Positions 28,445 through 42,314 of a stretch of DNA of 64,000 bases are shown one piece after another. The position numbers were made by a program, and so were the translations under genes. Below the pieces are notes generated by a model. That model was given only the letters and a program-made list of their open reading frames with translations, made no database searches and was not told the origin of the DNA. The DNA is from Pseudomonas sp. N040 (GTDB taxonomy: Bacteria > Pseudomonadota > Gammaproteobacteria > Pseudomonadales > Pseudomonadaceae): NCBI RefSeq assembly GCF_015637705.1, contig NZ_JADOBE010000004.1, positions 1-64,000 of the forward strand, read 5' to 3'. Numbering within the stretch: the stretch's first letter is position 1; the number at the start of each line of letters is the position of its first letter.

Positions 28445-28849
28445 ATGCATGCACCCACCGAAGTCCGCCACCTGAGCCAGACCATCGCCTGCCCGCTGCA
28501 ACGCGCCTACGCCCATCTCTGCGTGCCGGAACATTTCTGCCAGTGGGCCTCGGGCCTGGCCAGCGGCTTGGAACAAGTCGATGGCCAGTGGTTCGCCAGC
28601 ACGCCACAGGGGCGCCTGCGCATCGAGTTCAGCCCGGCCAACAGCTACGGCGTACTCGATCACTGGGTGCATGTCGCCCCCGGCCACAGCGTTTATGTGC
28701 CGCTGCGTCTGCTGGCCAATGGCGACGGTAGCGAGCTGATTCTCAGCCTGTTCCGCCAGCCGGGCATGAGCGACCAGCAGTTCGAGGCAGATGCACAGTG
28801 GGTGCAGCGCGACCTGCAGGCCGCCCGGCAACTGCTGGAATCGCTCTAG
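28445..28849 (+). CDS. SRPBCC (START-like) domain protein
   Basis: 134-residue protein with the look of the polyketide cyclase/SRPBCC ligand-binding fold. An N-terminal strand is followed by a short helix region PLQRAYAHLCVPEHFCQWASG, then alternating strands, and a long C-terminal helix (QQFEADAQWVQRDLQAARQL). The ATG at 28445 has GGAG nine bases upstream, just past the MITE-like element; the frame open to 27965 is msrA shadow. Its TAG stop shares CTAG with the convergent rlmJ stop. Ligand and role unknown. Confidence 0.75.
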   Translation: MHAPTEVRHLSQTIACPLQRAYAHLCVPEHFCQWASGLASGLEQVDGQWFASTPQGRLRIEFSPANSYGVLDHWVHVAPGHSVYVPLRLLANGDGSELILSLFRQPGMSDQQFEADAQWVQRDLQAARQLLESL

Positions 28850-29697
28850 GAGCCTGTCGGCTTTTCCTCGATCAGCCAGTCCAGCCGCCAGTCACCCGCG
28901 CTCTGCGCCAGCGCCTGTGCCAGCCAGGGCAGCAGGCTGCGCAGTTCATCCTCCAGACCCCACGGCGGGTTGGCGATCACCAGCCCGGAGCCACTCAGGC
29001 GCGTGGCGTCATCCGCCGGGTGAACCAGCAGCTCAACGCGCAGCAACTTGGGCGCACTGCTGCCGGTCAACTGGTTATAGAAGCGCTTGAGCTGGCGCGC
29101 ATCCTTGATCGGATACCAGATCACCACGATTGCCTGACGCATCCGGCCAATCGCTTCATTGAGTGCCTTGACGCAACGCTCCAGCTCATCGGCCTGCTCG
29201 AACGGCGGGTCGATCAGCAGCACCGCGCGCTTTTCCCGTGTCGGCATTAGAGCCCGCGGTACATGCCAACCTTCGCCCAGATGCACCGCCACCCGGTGAT
29301 CGAAGTGCATGTTTTCTTTGAGCAACTGGCCGTCTTGCGGATGCTTCTCGTTGCAGTGCAGGCGGTCCTGCGCGCGGCTCAGCTGGCGCGCCAGCTCCGG
29401 TGAACCGGGGTAATAGCGCAACTGCCCATCCGGATTCAGCTCGTGGATCACCCGCAGGTAGTCGGCGCACACTTGCGGCACAACTGACGCCTGCCAGAGG
29501 CGGGCGATACCCTGCAGGAACTCGCCGGTGCGGCTGGCCTGGTCGGCAGCGAGGTCATACAGCCCGACACCGGCGTGGCTGTCCAGATAGGCATAGGGCG
29601 CATCCTTTTTCGCCAACAGGGCAAAAATCCGCGACAGGGTCAGGTGCTTGAGCACATCGGCATGGTTGCCGGCGTGAAAGGCGTGGCGGTAATTCAT
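28846..29697 (-). CDS. rlmJ: 23S rRNA (adenine2030-N6)-methyltransferase RlmJ
   Basis: 283 residues beginning MNYRHAFHAGNHADVLKHL, the characteristic YhiR/RlmJ N-terminus. It has YLDSHAGVGLYDL (SAM-binding) and LLIDPPFEQADE, which carries the catalytic DPPF (about 165). It methylates A2030 of 23S rRNA before ribosome assembly. Converges on the SRPBCC gene with a four-base overlap (CTAG serves both stops). Divergent from the acyl-CoA dehydrogenase over 170 bp. Confidence 0.95.
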   Translation of the reverse strand: MNYRHAFHAGNHADVLKHLTLSRIFALLAKKDAPYAYLDSHAGVGLYDLAADQASRTGEFLQGIARLWQASVVPQVCADYLRVIHELNPDGQLRYYPGSPELARQLSRAQDRLHCNEKHPQDGQLLKENMHFDHRVAVHLGEGWHVPRALMPTREKRAVLLIDPPFEQADELERCVKALNEAIGRMRQAIVVIWYPIKDARQLKRFYNQLTGSSAPKLLRVELLVHPADDATRLSGSGLVIANPPWGLEDELRSLLPWLAQALAQSAGDWRLDWLIEEKPTGS

Positions 29698-29867
29698 CGA
29701 AGGTTCCTCGCTAGGCCGCGAATTCTATCAGCCCGGCCGCCAGCGGGCTTGCATTGCCGCAGCCAGGCGCACTTTGGCCGCTTTATCACGCACATGGATG
29801 AAGCTGGGCGTGCGCCCGGCAGCGGCCTAAGCTGGCCGCCATCGTTCATCCAACCGAGGCGCACCCC

Positions 29868-31670
29868 ATGGCCGAACAACTGCTCAGCTCCCGTAACCTG
29901 GCCTTCGAACTCTATGAAGTGCTCGATGCGCAGGCCCTGACCCAGCGCGAGCGTTTCGCCGAACACAGCCGCGAAACTTTCGACGCCGCCATCGGCACCG
30001 CGCGCAGCATCGCCGAGGAACTGTTCGCCCCGCACAACCGCAAGAACGACGAACACGAACCGCAGTATGTGGACGGCGCCGCCGTGCTGATCCCCGAAAT
30101 CAAGCCGGCGCTGGAAGCCTTTATCGAGGCCGGCTTCCTCAACGCCACCCGTGATTTCGAGGTCGGCGGCATGCAGCTGCCCAACCTGCTGTCGCAGGCC
30201 TGCTTCGCCCACTTCCAGTCGGCCAACATCGCCACCAGCTCCTACTCAATGCTGACCATGGGCGCCAGCAACCTGATCGAGAGCTTCGGCAGCGCCGAGC
30301 AGAAGGCGCGCTTCCTGCAGCCGATGATCGACGGCCGCTTCTACGGCACCATGGCGCTGACCGAGCCGCACGCCGGCTCCTCGCTGTCCGATGTGCGCAC
30401 CAAGGCCGAACCGCATGCCGACGGCAGCTACCGGCTCAAGGGCAACAAGATCTTCATCTCCGGCGGCGACCAGCCGATCTCCGAGAACATCGTGCACATG
30501 GTGCTGGCCCGCCTGCCCGATGCGCCACCCGGGGTGAAGGGCATCAGCCTGTTTATCGTGCCGAAGTTTCTGGTCAACGACGATGGCTCGCTCGGCGCAC
30601 GCAACGACGTGATTCTCGCCGGTCTGTTCCACAAGATGGGCTGGCGCGGCACCACCTCCACCGCCTTGAACTTCGGTGACAAGGGCGAGTGCGTCGGTTA
30701 TCTGGTGGGCAAACCGCATGCGGGCCTGAGCTACATGTTCCAGATGATGAACGAAGCGCGCATCGGCGTCGGCATGGGCGCCACCATGCTCGGCTACGCC
30801 GGCTACCTGTACTCCCTCGACTACGCCCGCCAGCGCCCGCAGGGCCGTCAGCCGGATGGCAAGGACCCGACCAGCCCGCAGATCGCCATCATCGAGCACA
30901 CCGATGTGCGGCGCATGCTGCTGACGCAGAAAGCCTACGTCGAGGGCGCCTTCGACCTCGGCCTGTATGCCGCGCGGCTGTTCGACGACACCCATAGCCT
31001 ACCGACCGAGGAAGAGCGCAAGACCGCGCTGGAACTGCTCGACCTGCTGACGCCGATCGTCAAATCCTGGCCTTCGGAGTTCTGCCTCAAGGCCAACGAA
31101 CTGGCCATCCAGATCCTCGGCGGTCACGGCTACACCCGCGAATACCCGGTGGAGCAGTACTACCGCGACAACCGGCTGAACCCGATCCACGAAGGCACCC
31201 ACGGCATCCAGTCGCTCGACCTGCTTGGACGCAAGGTGTCAATGAACAACGGCGCCGCACTCAAGCAGCTGACCCGCCTGATCCACGCCACCTGCCAGCG
31301 TGCCTCTGGCTACGAAGCGCTGGACGCCCTGCGCCTGCCGCTGGAGCAGCATGTGGCGCGCCTGCATCAGGTCACCCTGGCCCTGCTCGGCGACCTGATG
31401 CAGGGCAAGGTCAATCAGGGCCTGGCCAACTCCGCGCTGTACCTCAAGGTCTTCGGCCATGCGGTGATCGGCTGGCGCTGGCTGGAGCAGGCGATCCGCG
31501 CCACTCAGGGGCTGCAGCAGGGCAACGCGGCTGATAGCGATTTCTACCGCGGCAAGCTGCAGGCGGCGCGCTGGTTCCTGACCTGGGAAGTGCCCGGCTG
31601 CCAGCATGAGCTGAACCTGCTGGAAGCGCGGGATGACACTTGTCTGGGGATGCAGGAGGGGTGGTTCTGA
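29868..31670 (+). CDS. Acyl-CoA dehydrogenase (PA5020-type)
   Basis: 600-residue FAD enzyme of the long acyl-CoA dehydrogenase group, oxidising acyl-CoA to trans-2-enoyl-CoA. Seen are YGTMALTEPHAGSSLSDVRTK (FAD/substrate-binding), GNKIFISGGDQ, and the C-terminal GGHGYTREYPVEQYYRDNRLNPIHEGT, which carries the catalytic-region glutamate of this subfamily. Extra C-terminal sequence of about 130 residues follows, as in FadE-like forms. The ATG at 29868 has GAGG nine bases upstream. Monocistronic; a giant palindrome follows downstream. Substrate chain length not readable. Confidence 0.93.
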   Translation: MAEQLLSSRNLAFELYEVLDAQALTQRERFAEHSRETFDAAIGTARSIAEELFAPHNRKNDEHEPQYVDGAAVLIPEIKPALEAFIEAGFLNATRDFEVGGMQLPNLLSQACFAHFQSANIATSSYSMLTMGASNLIESFGSAEQKARFLQPMIDGRFYGTMALTEPHAGSSLSDVRTKAEPHADGSYRLKGNKIFISGGDQPISENIVHMVLARLPDAPPGVKGISLFIVPKFLVNDDGSLGARNDVILAGLFHKMGWRGTTSTALNFGDKGECVGYLVGKPHAGLSYMFQMMNEARIGVGMGATMLGYAGYLYSLDYARQRPQGRQPDGKDPTSPQIAIIEHTDVRRMLLTQKAYVEGAFDLGLYAARLFDDTHSLPTEEERKTALELLDLLTPIVKSWPSEFCLKANELAIQILGGHGYTREYPVEQYYRDNRLNPIHEGTHGIQSLDLLGRKVSMNNGAALKQLTRLIHATCQRASGYEALDALRLPLEQHVARLHQVTLALLGDLMQGKVNQGLANSALYLKVFGHAVIGWRWLEQAIRATQGLQQGNAADSDFYRGKLQAARWFLTWEVPGCQHELNLLEARDDTCLGMQEGWF

Positions 31671-31735
31671 GACTGACGATGTAAAGCTTGCCGTGCCAAC
31701 AGTGTTGGAGCATCTTCCCTTGTTCGATAGCTTTG

Positions 31736-32260
31736 GGTTGCGCCCCCCCCTCGGGCGCCTCACTTTTCTTTGCTTGTGCAAAGAAAAGTAAGCAAAAGAA
31801 ACACCCCCCTGCATACGGGTCTCGCTGCGCTCGACTTCCCTCGCGCCGGCGTTGCTCCGCAGGCACGCTCCGAAGGACCATCCATGGTCCATCGGAGCTT
31901 TCTCGGCGTCCTGCCTCGAAACCTGCTGCGCAACACTTCTGCTCGGCCTCCTGACGGGGACGGTCCGACTACCGAAGCCGAGCATTTCCAACGAATCGGC
32001 GCCTGACGTGCACGGACTGACAGTCCCGTCAGGAGGGTGAGCGGAGTCGGTGTGGAGGGGGTTGAGTCGCATGGATGCGACGAAAGCTGCGCTGGGCCAT
32101 GGACGGCCCATCGCAGCGGGCCCCTGGAGCGCCGATGGAGCGAACGAACCCGAAATGCAGCGAAGCGAAATGAAGGGCCGAATGCCGGGGGCGCTTTCTC
32201 TTTGCTTACGTTCTCTTTGCGCAAACAAAGAGAAAGTGAGGCGCCGTGCAAGGCGCAACC
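31736..32260. repeat. 525-bp imperfect giant palindrome (two inverted arms of about 260 bp)
   Basis: The outer ends are GGTTGCGCC (31736) and GGCGCAACC (32260). Both arms then carry GGCGCCTCACTTT and an A/T-rich TTTGCTT..GCAAAGA..AGCAAA block. Further in, each has a local hairpin with GGACCATCCATGGTCC (31876-31891) or its counterpart GGGCCATGGACGGCCC (32094-32109). Near the centre lie CCTCCTGACGGGGAC (31947-31961) and GTCCCGTCAGGAGG (32023-32036). The open frames across it have no gene-like features. It sits between an acyl-CoA dehydrogenase and nhaP2. Confidence 0.8.
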
Positions 32261-32322
32261 GGTAGATCGGGCCACGGAATGCGCAACGCGTTGACACCAG
32301 CACACACCAGCCAACACCTTCT

Positions 32323-32353
32323 TTGACACCCCGCCAAAGCCCCGGGTTAGAAT
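32323..32353 (+). promoter_or_regulatory. Sigma-70-like promoter for nhaP2
   Basis: Perfect -35 TTGACA (32323-32328) and -10 TAGAAT (32348-32353) with a 19-bp spacer, slightly long. It predicts a leader of roughly 55 bases before the nhaP2 start. A second TTGACA occurs at 32291. Confidence 0.5.
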
Positions 32354-32413
32354 CCCGGCATGCACCCTGCATGATGGAAGCATCCTCCCGCGCCCCTCAC
32401 CGGAGTAACCCCC

Positions 32414-34156
32414 TTGGACGCCAGCAGCATCAACAGCCTGTTCCTGATCGGTGCACTGCTGGTGAGCCTGAGCATCCTGGTGAGCAATTTCGGCTCGCGT
32501 TTCGGCATCCCGATCCTGGTGATTTTCCTCGGCGTGGGCATGCTCGCCGGCGAGGACGGGCTGGGCAAGATTGCCTTCGATGACTACTCCACCGCCTACC
32601 TGATCGGCAACCTGGCGCTGGCCATCATCCTGCTGGATGGCGGGATGCGCACCCGGGTCGCCAGTTTTCGCGTGGCGCTGTGGCCGTCGCTGTCGCTGGC
32701 GACCTTCGGCGTGCTGCTGACCGCCGGGCTGACCGGCGTCGCGGCTGCCTGGCTGTTCCAGCTGAGCCTGCTGGAAGGCCTGCTGGTTGGCGCCATTGTC
32801 GGCTCCACCGATGCCGCCGCGGTGTTCAGCCTGCTCGGCGGCCGCGGCCTGAACGAACGGGTCAGCGCCACCCTGGAAATCGAGTCCGGCAGCAATGACC
32901 CGATGGCGGTGTTCCTCACCGTGACCCTGATCAGCATCATCAGCCACGGTGAAGCACTCAGCTGGGCGCTACCGCTGGAGCTCTTGCGCAATTTCAGCAT
33001 TGGTGCCGCCATCGGCTTGGGCGGCGGCTGGTTGTTACTGCAGGTGATCAACCGCCTGCAACTGGCCAATGGCCTGTATCCGCTATTGGTGGTCAGTGGC
33101 GGGCTGCTGCTGTTTGCCATCACCAACTGGCTGGACGGCAGCGGCATCCTGGCGATTTATTTGTGCGGGCTGGTGCTGGGTAACCGGCCAATCCGTTCGC
33201 GGCACGGCATTCTGCACATGCTGGATGGGCTGACCTGGCTGGCGCAGATTGGCATGTTCCTGGTCCTCGGCCTGCTGGTCACCCCGCATGAACTGTTGCC
33301 GATTGCTTTGCCGGCGCTCGGGCTGGCAATGTGGATGATCCTGTTTGCCCGGCCGCTTTCCGTGTTTCTCGGGTTGATGCCGTTTCGCGCCTTCCATGAT
33401 CGCGAAAAAGCCTTCATTGCCTGGGTCGGATTACGCGGTGCGGTGCCGATCATTCTCGCGGTGTTCCCGCTGATGGCCGGACTGGAAAATGCCCAGCTGT
33501 TCTTCAATCTGGCGTTCTTTATCGTGCTGGTGTCGTTGCTGCTACAAGGCGCCAGCCTGCCCTGGGCGGCCAAGCTGCTGAAGGTCATAGTGCCGCCGGA
33601 CCCGGCGCCAATCTCGCGGGCCGGCCTGGAGATCCATCCGACCAGCGAATGGGAGCTGTTCATCTACCGCCTGGGGGCCGAAAAATGGTGCATCGGCGCG
33701 CCCCTGCGCGCCCTGAAAATGCCTGCCGGCACGCGGGTCGCCGCGCTGTTCCGCGGCAGCGAACTGTTGCACCCGTCGGGCAGTACCACCCTGCAGGCAG
33801 CCGACATCCTCTGCGTGGTCGGCCATGAACATGACCTGCCGGCACTCGGCAAGCTGTTCAGCCAGGCCCCGCAACGCGGGCTCGACCTGCGCTTCTTCGG
33901 CGACTTCGTGCTGGAAGCGGATGCCGAACTTTCTGCGGTGGCGGCACTCTATGGTCTGCAACTGGGGCAGATCGACGGCCGCATGGCCCTGGGCCGCTTC
34001 ATCGCCCATGAAATCGGCGGCCAGCCGGTAGTCGGCGACCAGGTCGAATGGAATGGCCTGACCTGGACCGTAGCCGTGATGGACAACAACAAGGTGCGCA
34101 AGGTCGGCGTCAAATTCCCCGAAGGCGAACGCCCGGGCCCCGCCTTGTTCCTCTAG
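32414..34156 (+). CDS. nhaP2: Potassium/proton antiporter NhaP2 (CvrA family)
   Basis: 580-residue cation/proton antiporter (CPA1). The first 390 or so residues are about 12 membrane helices with [15 protein letters not shown] and [13 protein letters not shown], where conserved aspartates bind cations. The cytoplasmic C-terminal part is a TrkA-C/RCK-like domain ([20 protein letters not shown]) followed by a CorC-HlyC-like domain ([20 protein letters not shown]). It exports K+ and protects against excess potassium and osmotic shifts. The start is a TTG at 32414 with GGAGTAA eight bases upstream. mscK follows 73 bp downstream, a sensible pairing for ion and turgor control. Confidence 0.92.
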   Translation: MDASSINSLFLIGALLVSLSILVSNFGSRFGIPILVIFLGVGMLAGEDGLGKIAFDDYSTAYLIGNLALAIILLDGGMRTRVASFRVALWPSLSLATFGVLLTAGLTGVAAAWLFQLSLLEGLLVGAIVGSTDAAAVFSLLGGRGLNERVSATLEIESGSNDPMAVFLTVTLISIISHGEALSWALPLELLRNFSIGAAIGLGGGWLLLQVINRLQLANGLYPLLVVSGGLLLFAITNWLDGSGILAIYLCGLVLGNRPIRSRHGILHMLDGLTWLAQIGMFLVLGLLVTPHELLPIALPALGLAMWMILFARPLSVFLGLMPFRAFHDREKAFIAWVGLRGAVPIILAVFPLMAGLENAQLFFNLAFFIVLVSLLLQGASLPWAAKLLKVIVPPDPAPISRAGLEIHPTSEWELFIYRLGAEKWCIGAPLRALKMPAGTRVAALFRGSELLHPSGSTTLQAADILCVVGHEHDLPALGKLFSQAPQRGLDLRFFGDFVLEADAELSAVAALYGLQLGQIDGRMALGRFIAHEIGGQPVVGDQVEWNGLTWTVAVMDNNKVRKVGVKFPEGERPGPALFL

Positions 34157-34229
34157 ACTGAACCGCGGGTAGCGTCTTGCGCCAGCCCGGCAACCCTCTT
34201 CCATCGCCAGCGAGTTTTTACACATCACC

Positions 34230-39090
<4,861 letters not shown>

Positions 39091-39148
39091 GTCGCCCCTG
39101 AACAAAGCAGGCCATCTCCCCCCTGCCAGAGAGATGGAACCCGGCTGG

Positions 39149-39196
39149 TATAAGTTTATTGTTATATCAAAATGCAAATTAATTCTTTTAAAGAAT
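39149..39196 (+). promoter_or_regulatory. AT-rich promoter/operator region before the TSUP gene
   Basis: A TGGTATAAG extended -10 (core 39149-39154) lies in an AT-rich island, followed by the perfect 7-1-7 dyad ATTCTTTTAAAGAAT (39182-39196). No good -35 is visible, which would fit an activator-dependent promoter. With sulfur genes downstream, a sulfur regulator such as CysB is a guess. Confidence 0.45.
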
Positions 39197-39262
39197 ATTC
39201 GGGAGTGATTATCTTCCCACCACCAGGTTCAATCCAGACCCTTCGCTTGCAAGGCCGCCCTC

Positions 39263-40237
39263 ATGAAAATCCGCAACCTCGACCTGAGCCAGAACCCGAT
39301 CAATTCGGAACACTCTCAACTGGGTATTCCGCCTATCGAGGAAAGCATCTCTCATCCCGGGAATCATCCGATCCTGCGCGCCGCAGTCTGGTTTGCAGCG
39401 CTTACGCTGATATTGCTTCTGGGCATTCTCGCCTGGCGGTTGTTCTTTGGAGACAACCAACTCAGCGGCCTGGAGATCATTGAGCAGACTCTGCACAACC
39501 CGGTTTTCTGGAGCGCACTGGCTGTTGGTTTTCTGGCACAGGCGATCGACGGCGCACTGGGTATGGCCTATGGCATTACCGCTACCACCTTTCTTCTCAG
39601 CACTGGCGCATCACCCGCAGCCGCCAGTGCCAGCGTGCACATCGCCGAGGTATTCACCACCGGCATGTCGGGCATTTCCCATGCAAAGCTCGGCAACGTC
39701 AAGAAATCACTGTTTTTGCGCCTGCTGCTGCCCGGGATCATCGGTGCGGTATTAGGCGCAGTGCTCATCACCCAGTTTGACGGCAAAGTGCTCAAGCCAT
39801 TCATTTCTGCCTACTTGCTGCTGATGGGCCTGTACATCCTGAGCAAGGCCTATCGCCATGTGGTCAAGCGCAAGGCGCCCAGGCACATAGCAAAACTGGC
39901 ACTGTTCGGCGGCTTTGTTGATGCGGCTGGAGGCGGTGGCTGGGGGCCTGTCGTCACCAGCAGCCTGATCGGCTCGGGCAGTGATCCGCGCACCACGATT
40001 GGCTCGGTCAATTTCGCCGAATTCTTTCTCACCATTGCCAGTGCAACCTCGTTCATCCTGCTGGCCGGGGAGCCCAACACCTGGACGCTGGTCGCCGGCC
40101 TGGTGCTTGGCGGCTTGTTCGCCGCACCTTTCGCGGCCCTGCTGTGCAAAAACCTGTCCGCCAGGACGCTGCTCACCATGGTCGGTTGCCTGATTACCTT
40201 CATCAGTGCCTACAACCTCTACACGGCGCTGGGTTGA
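39263..40237 (+). CDS. TSUP family (TauE/SafE) anion/sulfur-compound permease
   Basis: 324 residues with a polar N-terminus of about 38 residues, one helix (39-61), and then a TauE/SafE domain of about seven helices in two halves. Each half carries a related motif: AQAIDGALGMAYGITATTFLL and GGFVDAAGGGGWGPVVTSSLI. Members move sulfite, sulfoacetate, thiosulfate or other small anions. Inner membrane. The ATG at 39263 has AAGG 10 bases upstream. An AT-rich promoter region lies upstream and metY follows, so a role in sulfur-compound export or import is a reasonable inference. Confidence 0.85.
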   Translation: MKIRNLDLSQNPINSEHSQLGIPPIEESISHPGNHPILRAAVWFAALTLILLLGILAWRLFFGDNQLSGLEIIEQTLHNPVFWSALAVGFLAQAIDGALGMAYGITATTFLLSTGASPAAASASVHIAEVFTTGMSGISHAKLGNVKKSLFLRLLLPGIIGAVLGAVLITQFDGKVLKPFISAYLLLMGLYILSKAYRHVVKRKAPRHIAKLALFGGFVDAAGGGGWGPVVTSSLIGSGSDPRTTIGSVNFAEFFLTIASATSFILLAGEPNTWTLVAGLVLGGLFAAPFAALLCKNLSARTLLTMVGCLITFISAYNLYTALG

Positions 40238-40439
40238 GGGGGCCGGGCAGCTTGCAAAAACAACTCCGTTAGCGATCCGCAACAAGGCCAGCACCAGCAG
40301 AGCCTGTCGCATTACGCAGACAAGGAGCAGAAGTCGTGGGGATACCCATTTGGCCACGCAACTCTTTGTCCCGGAGCATTGACCGCCAGCGATCCGTTTC
40401 CCATGATGGGGAAACATGCACGCATCAAGGAACACACCG

Positions 40440-41717
40440 ATGAAACTGGAAACCCTGGCCATCCACGCCGGCTACAGCCCCGACCCGACCACCAAGGCGG
40501 TGGCCGTGCCGATCTACCAGACCACCTCCTACGCCTTCGACGACACCCAGCACGGCGCCGACCTGTTCGACCTGAAGGTCGCCGGCAATATCTACACGCG
40601 GATCATGAACCCGACCAACGATGTGCTGGAGAAACGCGTGGCGGCCCTGGAAGGCGGTGTCGGTGCGCTGGCGGTAGCCTCCGGCATGGCCGCCATCACC
40701 TACGCCATCCAGACCATCGCCGAGGTCGGCGACAACATCGTCTCGGTGGCCAAGCTGTATGGCGGCACCTACAACCTGTTCGCGCATACCCTGCCACGCA
40801 TGGGGATCCAGGCACGCTTCGCCGCGCATGACGACATCGCCGCCCTGGAAGCCCTGATCGACGAGCGCACCAAGGCCGTGTTCTGCGAGTCGATCGGCAA
40901 TCCGGCCGGCAACATCATCGACCTCCAGGCCCTGGCCGAGGCCGCCCACCGCCATGGCGTGCCGCTGATCGTCGACAACACCGTGGCCACCCCGGTGCTG
41001 TGCCGTCCGTTCGAGCACGGCGCCGACATCGTGGTGCACTCGCTGACCAAGTACATGGGCGGCCACGGCACCAGCATCGGCGGCATCGTGGTCGACTCCG
41101 GCAACTTTCCCTGGACACAGCACAAGGAGCGCTTCGCCCTGCTCAATACCCCGGATGTGTCCTACCACGGCGTGACCTACACCGAGGCCTTCGGCCCGGC
41201 TGCGTTCATCGGCCGCTGCCGGGTGGTGCCACTGCGCAACATGGGCGCGGCGCTCTCGCCATTCAACGCCTTCCTGATCCTGCAAGGCTTGGAAACCCTG
41301 GCGCTGCGCATGGAGCGGCATTGCGCGAATGCCCTGCAAGTCGCCCAGTTCCTCCAGCGCCACCCGCAGGTGGCCTGGGTCAAATACGCCGGCCTGCCCG
41401 ACCACCCCGAGCACCAACTGGCCCAGCGCTTCTGCAGCGGCCAGCCGGCCGGCATTCTCTCCTTCGGAATCCAGGGCGGCCAGGAAGCCGGCGCGCGCTT
41501 CATCGACGCCCTGCAACTGGTGGTGCGCCTGGTGAATATCGGCGATGCCAAGTCGCTGGCCTGCCATCCTGCCTCGACAACCCATCGCCAACTGAATGAC
41601 GAGGAGCTGGAGAAAGCCGGAGTTCCGCGCGACATGGTGCGCCTGTCGGTCGGCATCGAGCATATCGATGACATCCTCGCCGACCTGGGCCAGGCGCTGG
41701 CCGCGGCCAACGCCTGA
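40440..41717 (+). CDS. metY: O-acetylhomoserine sulfhydrylase (Cys/Met metabolism PLP enzyme)
   Basis: 425-residue PLP enzyme making homocysteine from an activated homoserine and sulfide. Seen are GYSPDPTTKAVAVPIYQTTSY (about 11-31), SGMAAITYAIQTI, and the PLP lysine in VVHSLTKYMGGHGTSIGG (about 198-215). The C-terminal SLACHPASTTHRQL is the family end motif. The ATG at 40440 has AAGGA nine bases upstream; the ATG at 40416 lacks a good ribosome-binding site. A 201-bp gap to the TSUP gene has no obvious terminator, only a short GTTTCCC/GGGAAAC pair at 40396-40415. Confidence 0.95.
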   Translation: MKLETLAIHAGYSPDPTTKAVAVPIYQTTSYAFDDTQHGADLFDLKVAGNIYTRIMNPTNDVLEKRVAALEGGVGALAVASGMAAITYAIQTIAEVGDNIVSVAKLYGGTYNLFAHTLPRMGIQARFAAHDDIAALEALIDERTKAVFCESIGNPAGNIIDLQALAEAAHRHGVPLIVDNTVATPVLCRPFEHGADIVVHSLTKYMGGHGTSIGGIVVDSGNFPWTQHKERFALLNTPDVSYHGVTYTEAFGPAAFIGRCRVVPLRNMGAALSPFNAFLILQGLETLALRMERHCANALQVAQFLQRHPQVAWVKYAGLPDHPEHQLAQRFCSGQPAGILSFGIQGGQEAGARFIDALQLVVRLVNIGDAKSLACHPASTTHRQLNDEELEKAGVPRDMVRLSVGIEHIDDILADLGQALAAANA

Positions 41718-41745
41718 GCCGAACGGTGCACTTGATATTCGCCAC

Positions 41746-41784
41746 GGCGGCTCCAGATAGGGAGCAAGCCCTGCTGGAGCCGCC
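41746..41784 (+). promoter_or_regulatory. Perfect 11-bp stem covering the trxC Shine-Dalgarno
   Basis: GGCGGCTCCAG (41746-41756) pairs exactly with CTGGAGCCGCC (41774-41784); loop 17 bases. The right arm contains GGAG (41776-41779), the only well-placed ribosome-binding site for the ATG at 41787. Folded, it would block initiation. It might instead be a GC-rich end structure for metY. Confidence 0.6.
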
Positions 41785-41786
41785 CG

Positions 41787-42221
41787 ATGAGCGACGCATT
41801 ACTGATTCCCTGCCCGCATTGCAACGGCTTGAGCCGTATCCCCGCCGCGCGCCTGCGCGATGCCCCGCACTGCGGGCGCTGTAAACAGGCGCTGCTGCCG
41901 GACACGCCATTTGCGCTAAGCCAGGCCAGTTTCGCCAGCCAGCTCAAGGGCGACCTGCCGCTGCTGCTGGATGTCTGGGCCGACTGGTGCGGCCCCTGTC
42001 GCGCCTTCGCCCCGACCTTCGCCCAGGCGGCCCGCCAGCTCCGCGGGCGCTGCCGACTAGGCAAGCTGGACAGCGAAGCCAATCCGCAACTGTCAACCCA
42101 GCTCGGCATCCGCTCGATCCCGAGCCTGATCCTGTTTCGCCAGGGCCGTGAAGTTGCCCGCCAGAGCGGCGCCCTGGCCCTGCCGCAATTGCTCGCCTGG
42201 TTGCAGCAACAGGGCGTCTGA
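41787..42221 (+). CDS. trxC: Thioredoxin 2 (zinc-binding)
   Basis: 144-residue thioredoxin with an N-terminal zinc ribbon (CPHC at residues 9-12 and CGRC at 29-32) and active site WCGPC at 67-71, followed by the conserved cis-proline in IRSIPSLILF. It reduces protein disulfides in the cytoplasm and, in E. coli, responds to oxidative stress. The start codon is preceded by a hairpin that contains the Shine-Dalgarno. 69 bp after metY on the same strand. Confidence 0.95.
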   Translation: MSDALLIPCPHCNGLSRIPAARLRDAPHCGRCKQALLPDTPFALSQASFASQLKGDLPLLLDVWADWCGPCRAFAPTFAQAARQLRGRCRLGKLDSEANPQLSTQLGIRSIPSLILFRQGREVARQSGALALPQLLAWLQQQGV

Positions 42222-42314
42222 GCTGTTCGGTCAATCCGCAGGGAGCGTCACGGTCATAGGCTGGCGCGCGTCCAGCCCTTAGCCTGCAGGCAGTCAATCC
42301 CGTGGAGAACCCGC

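Noticed and set aside
31760-32947. 395-codon minus-strand frame covering the giant palindrome and the start of nhaP2
   Set aside because: It crosses two unrelated regions, has no motif, and the palindrome arms explain the base pattern.
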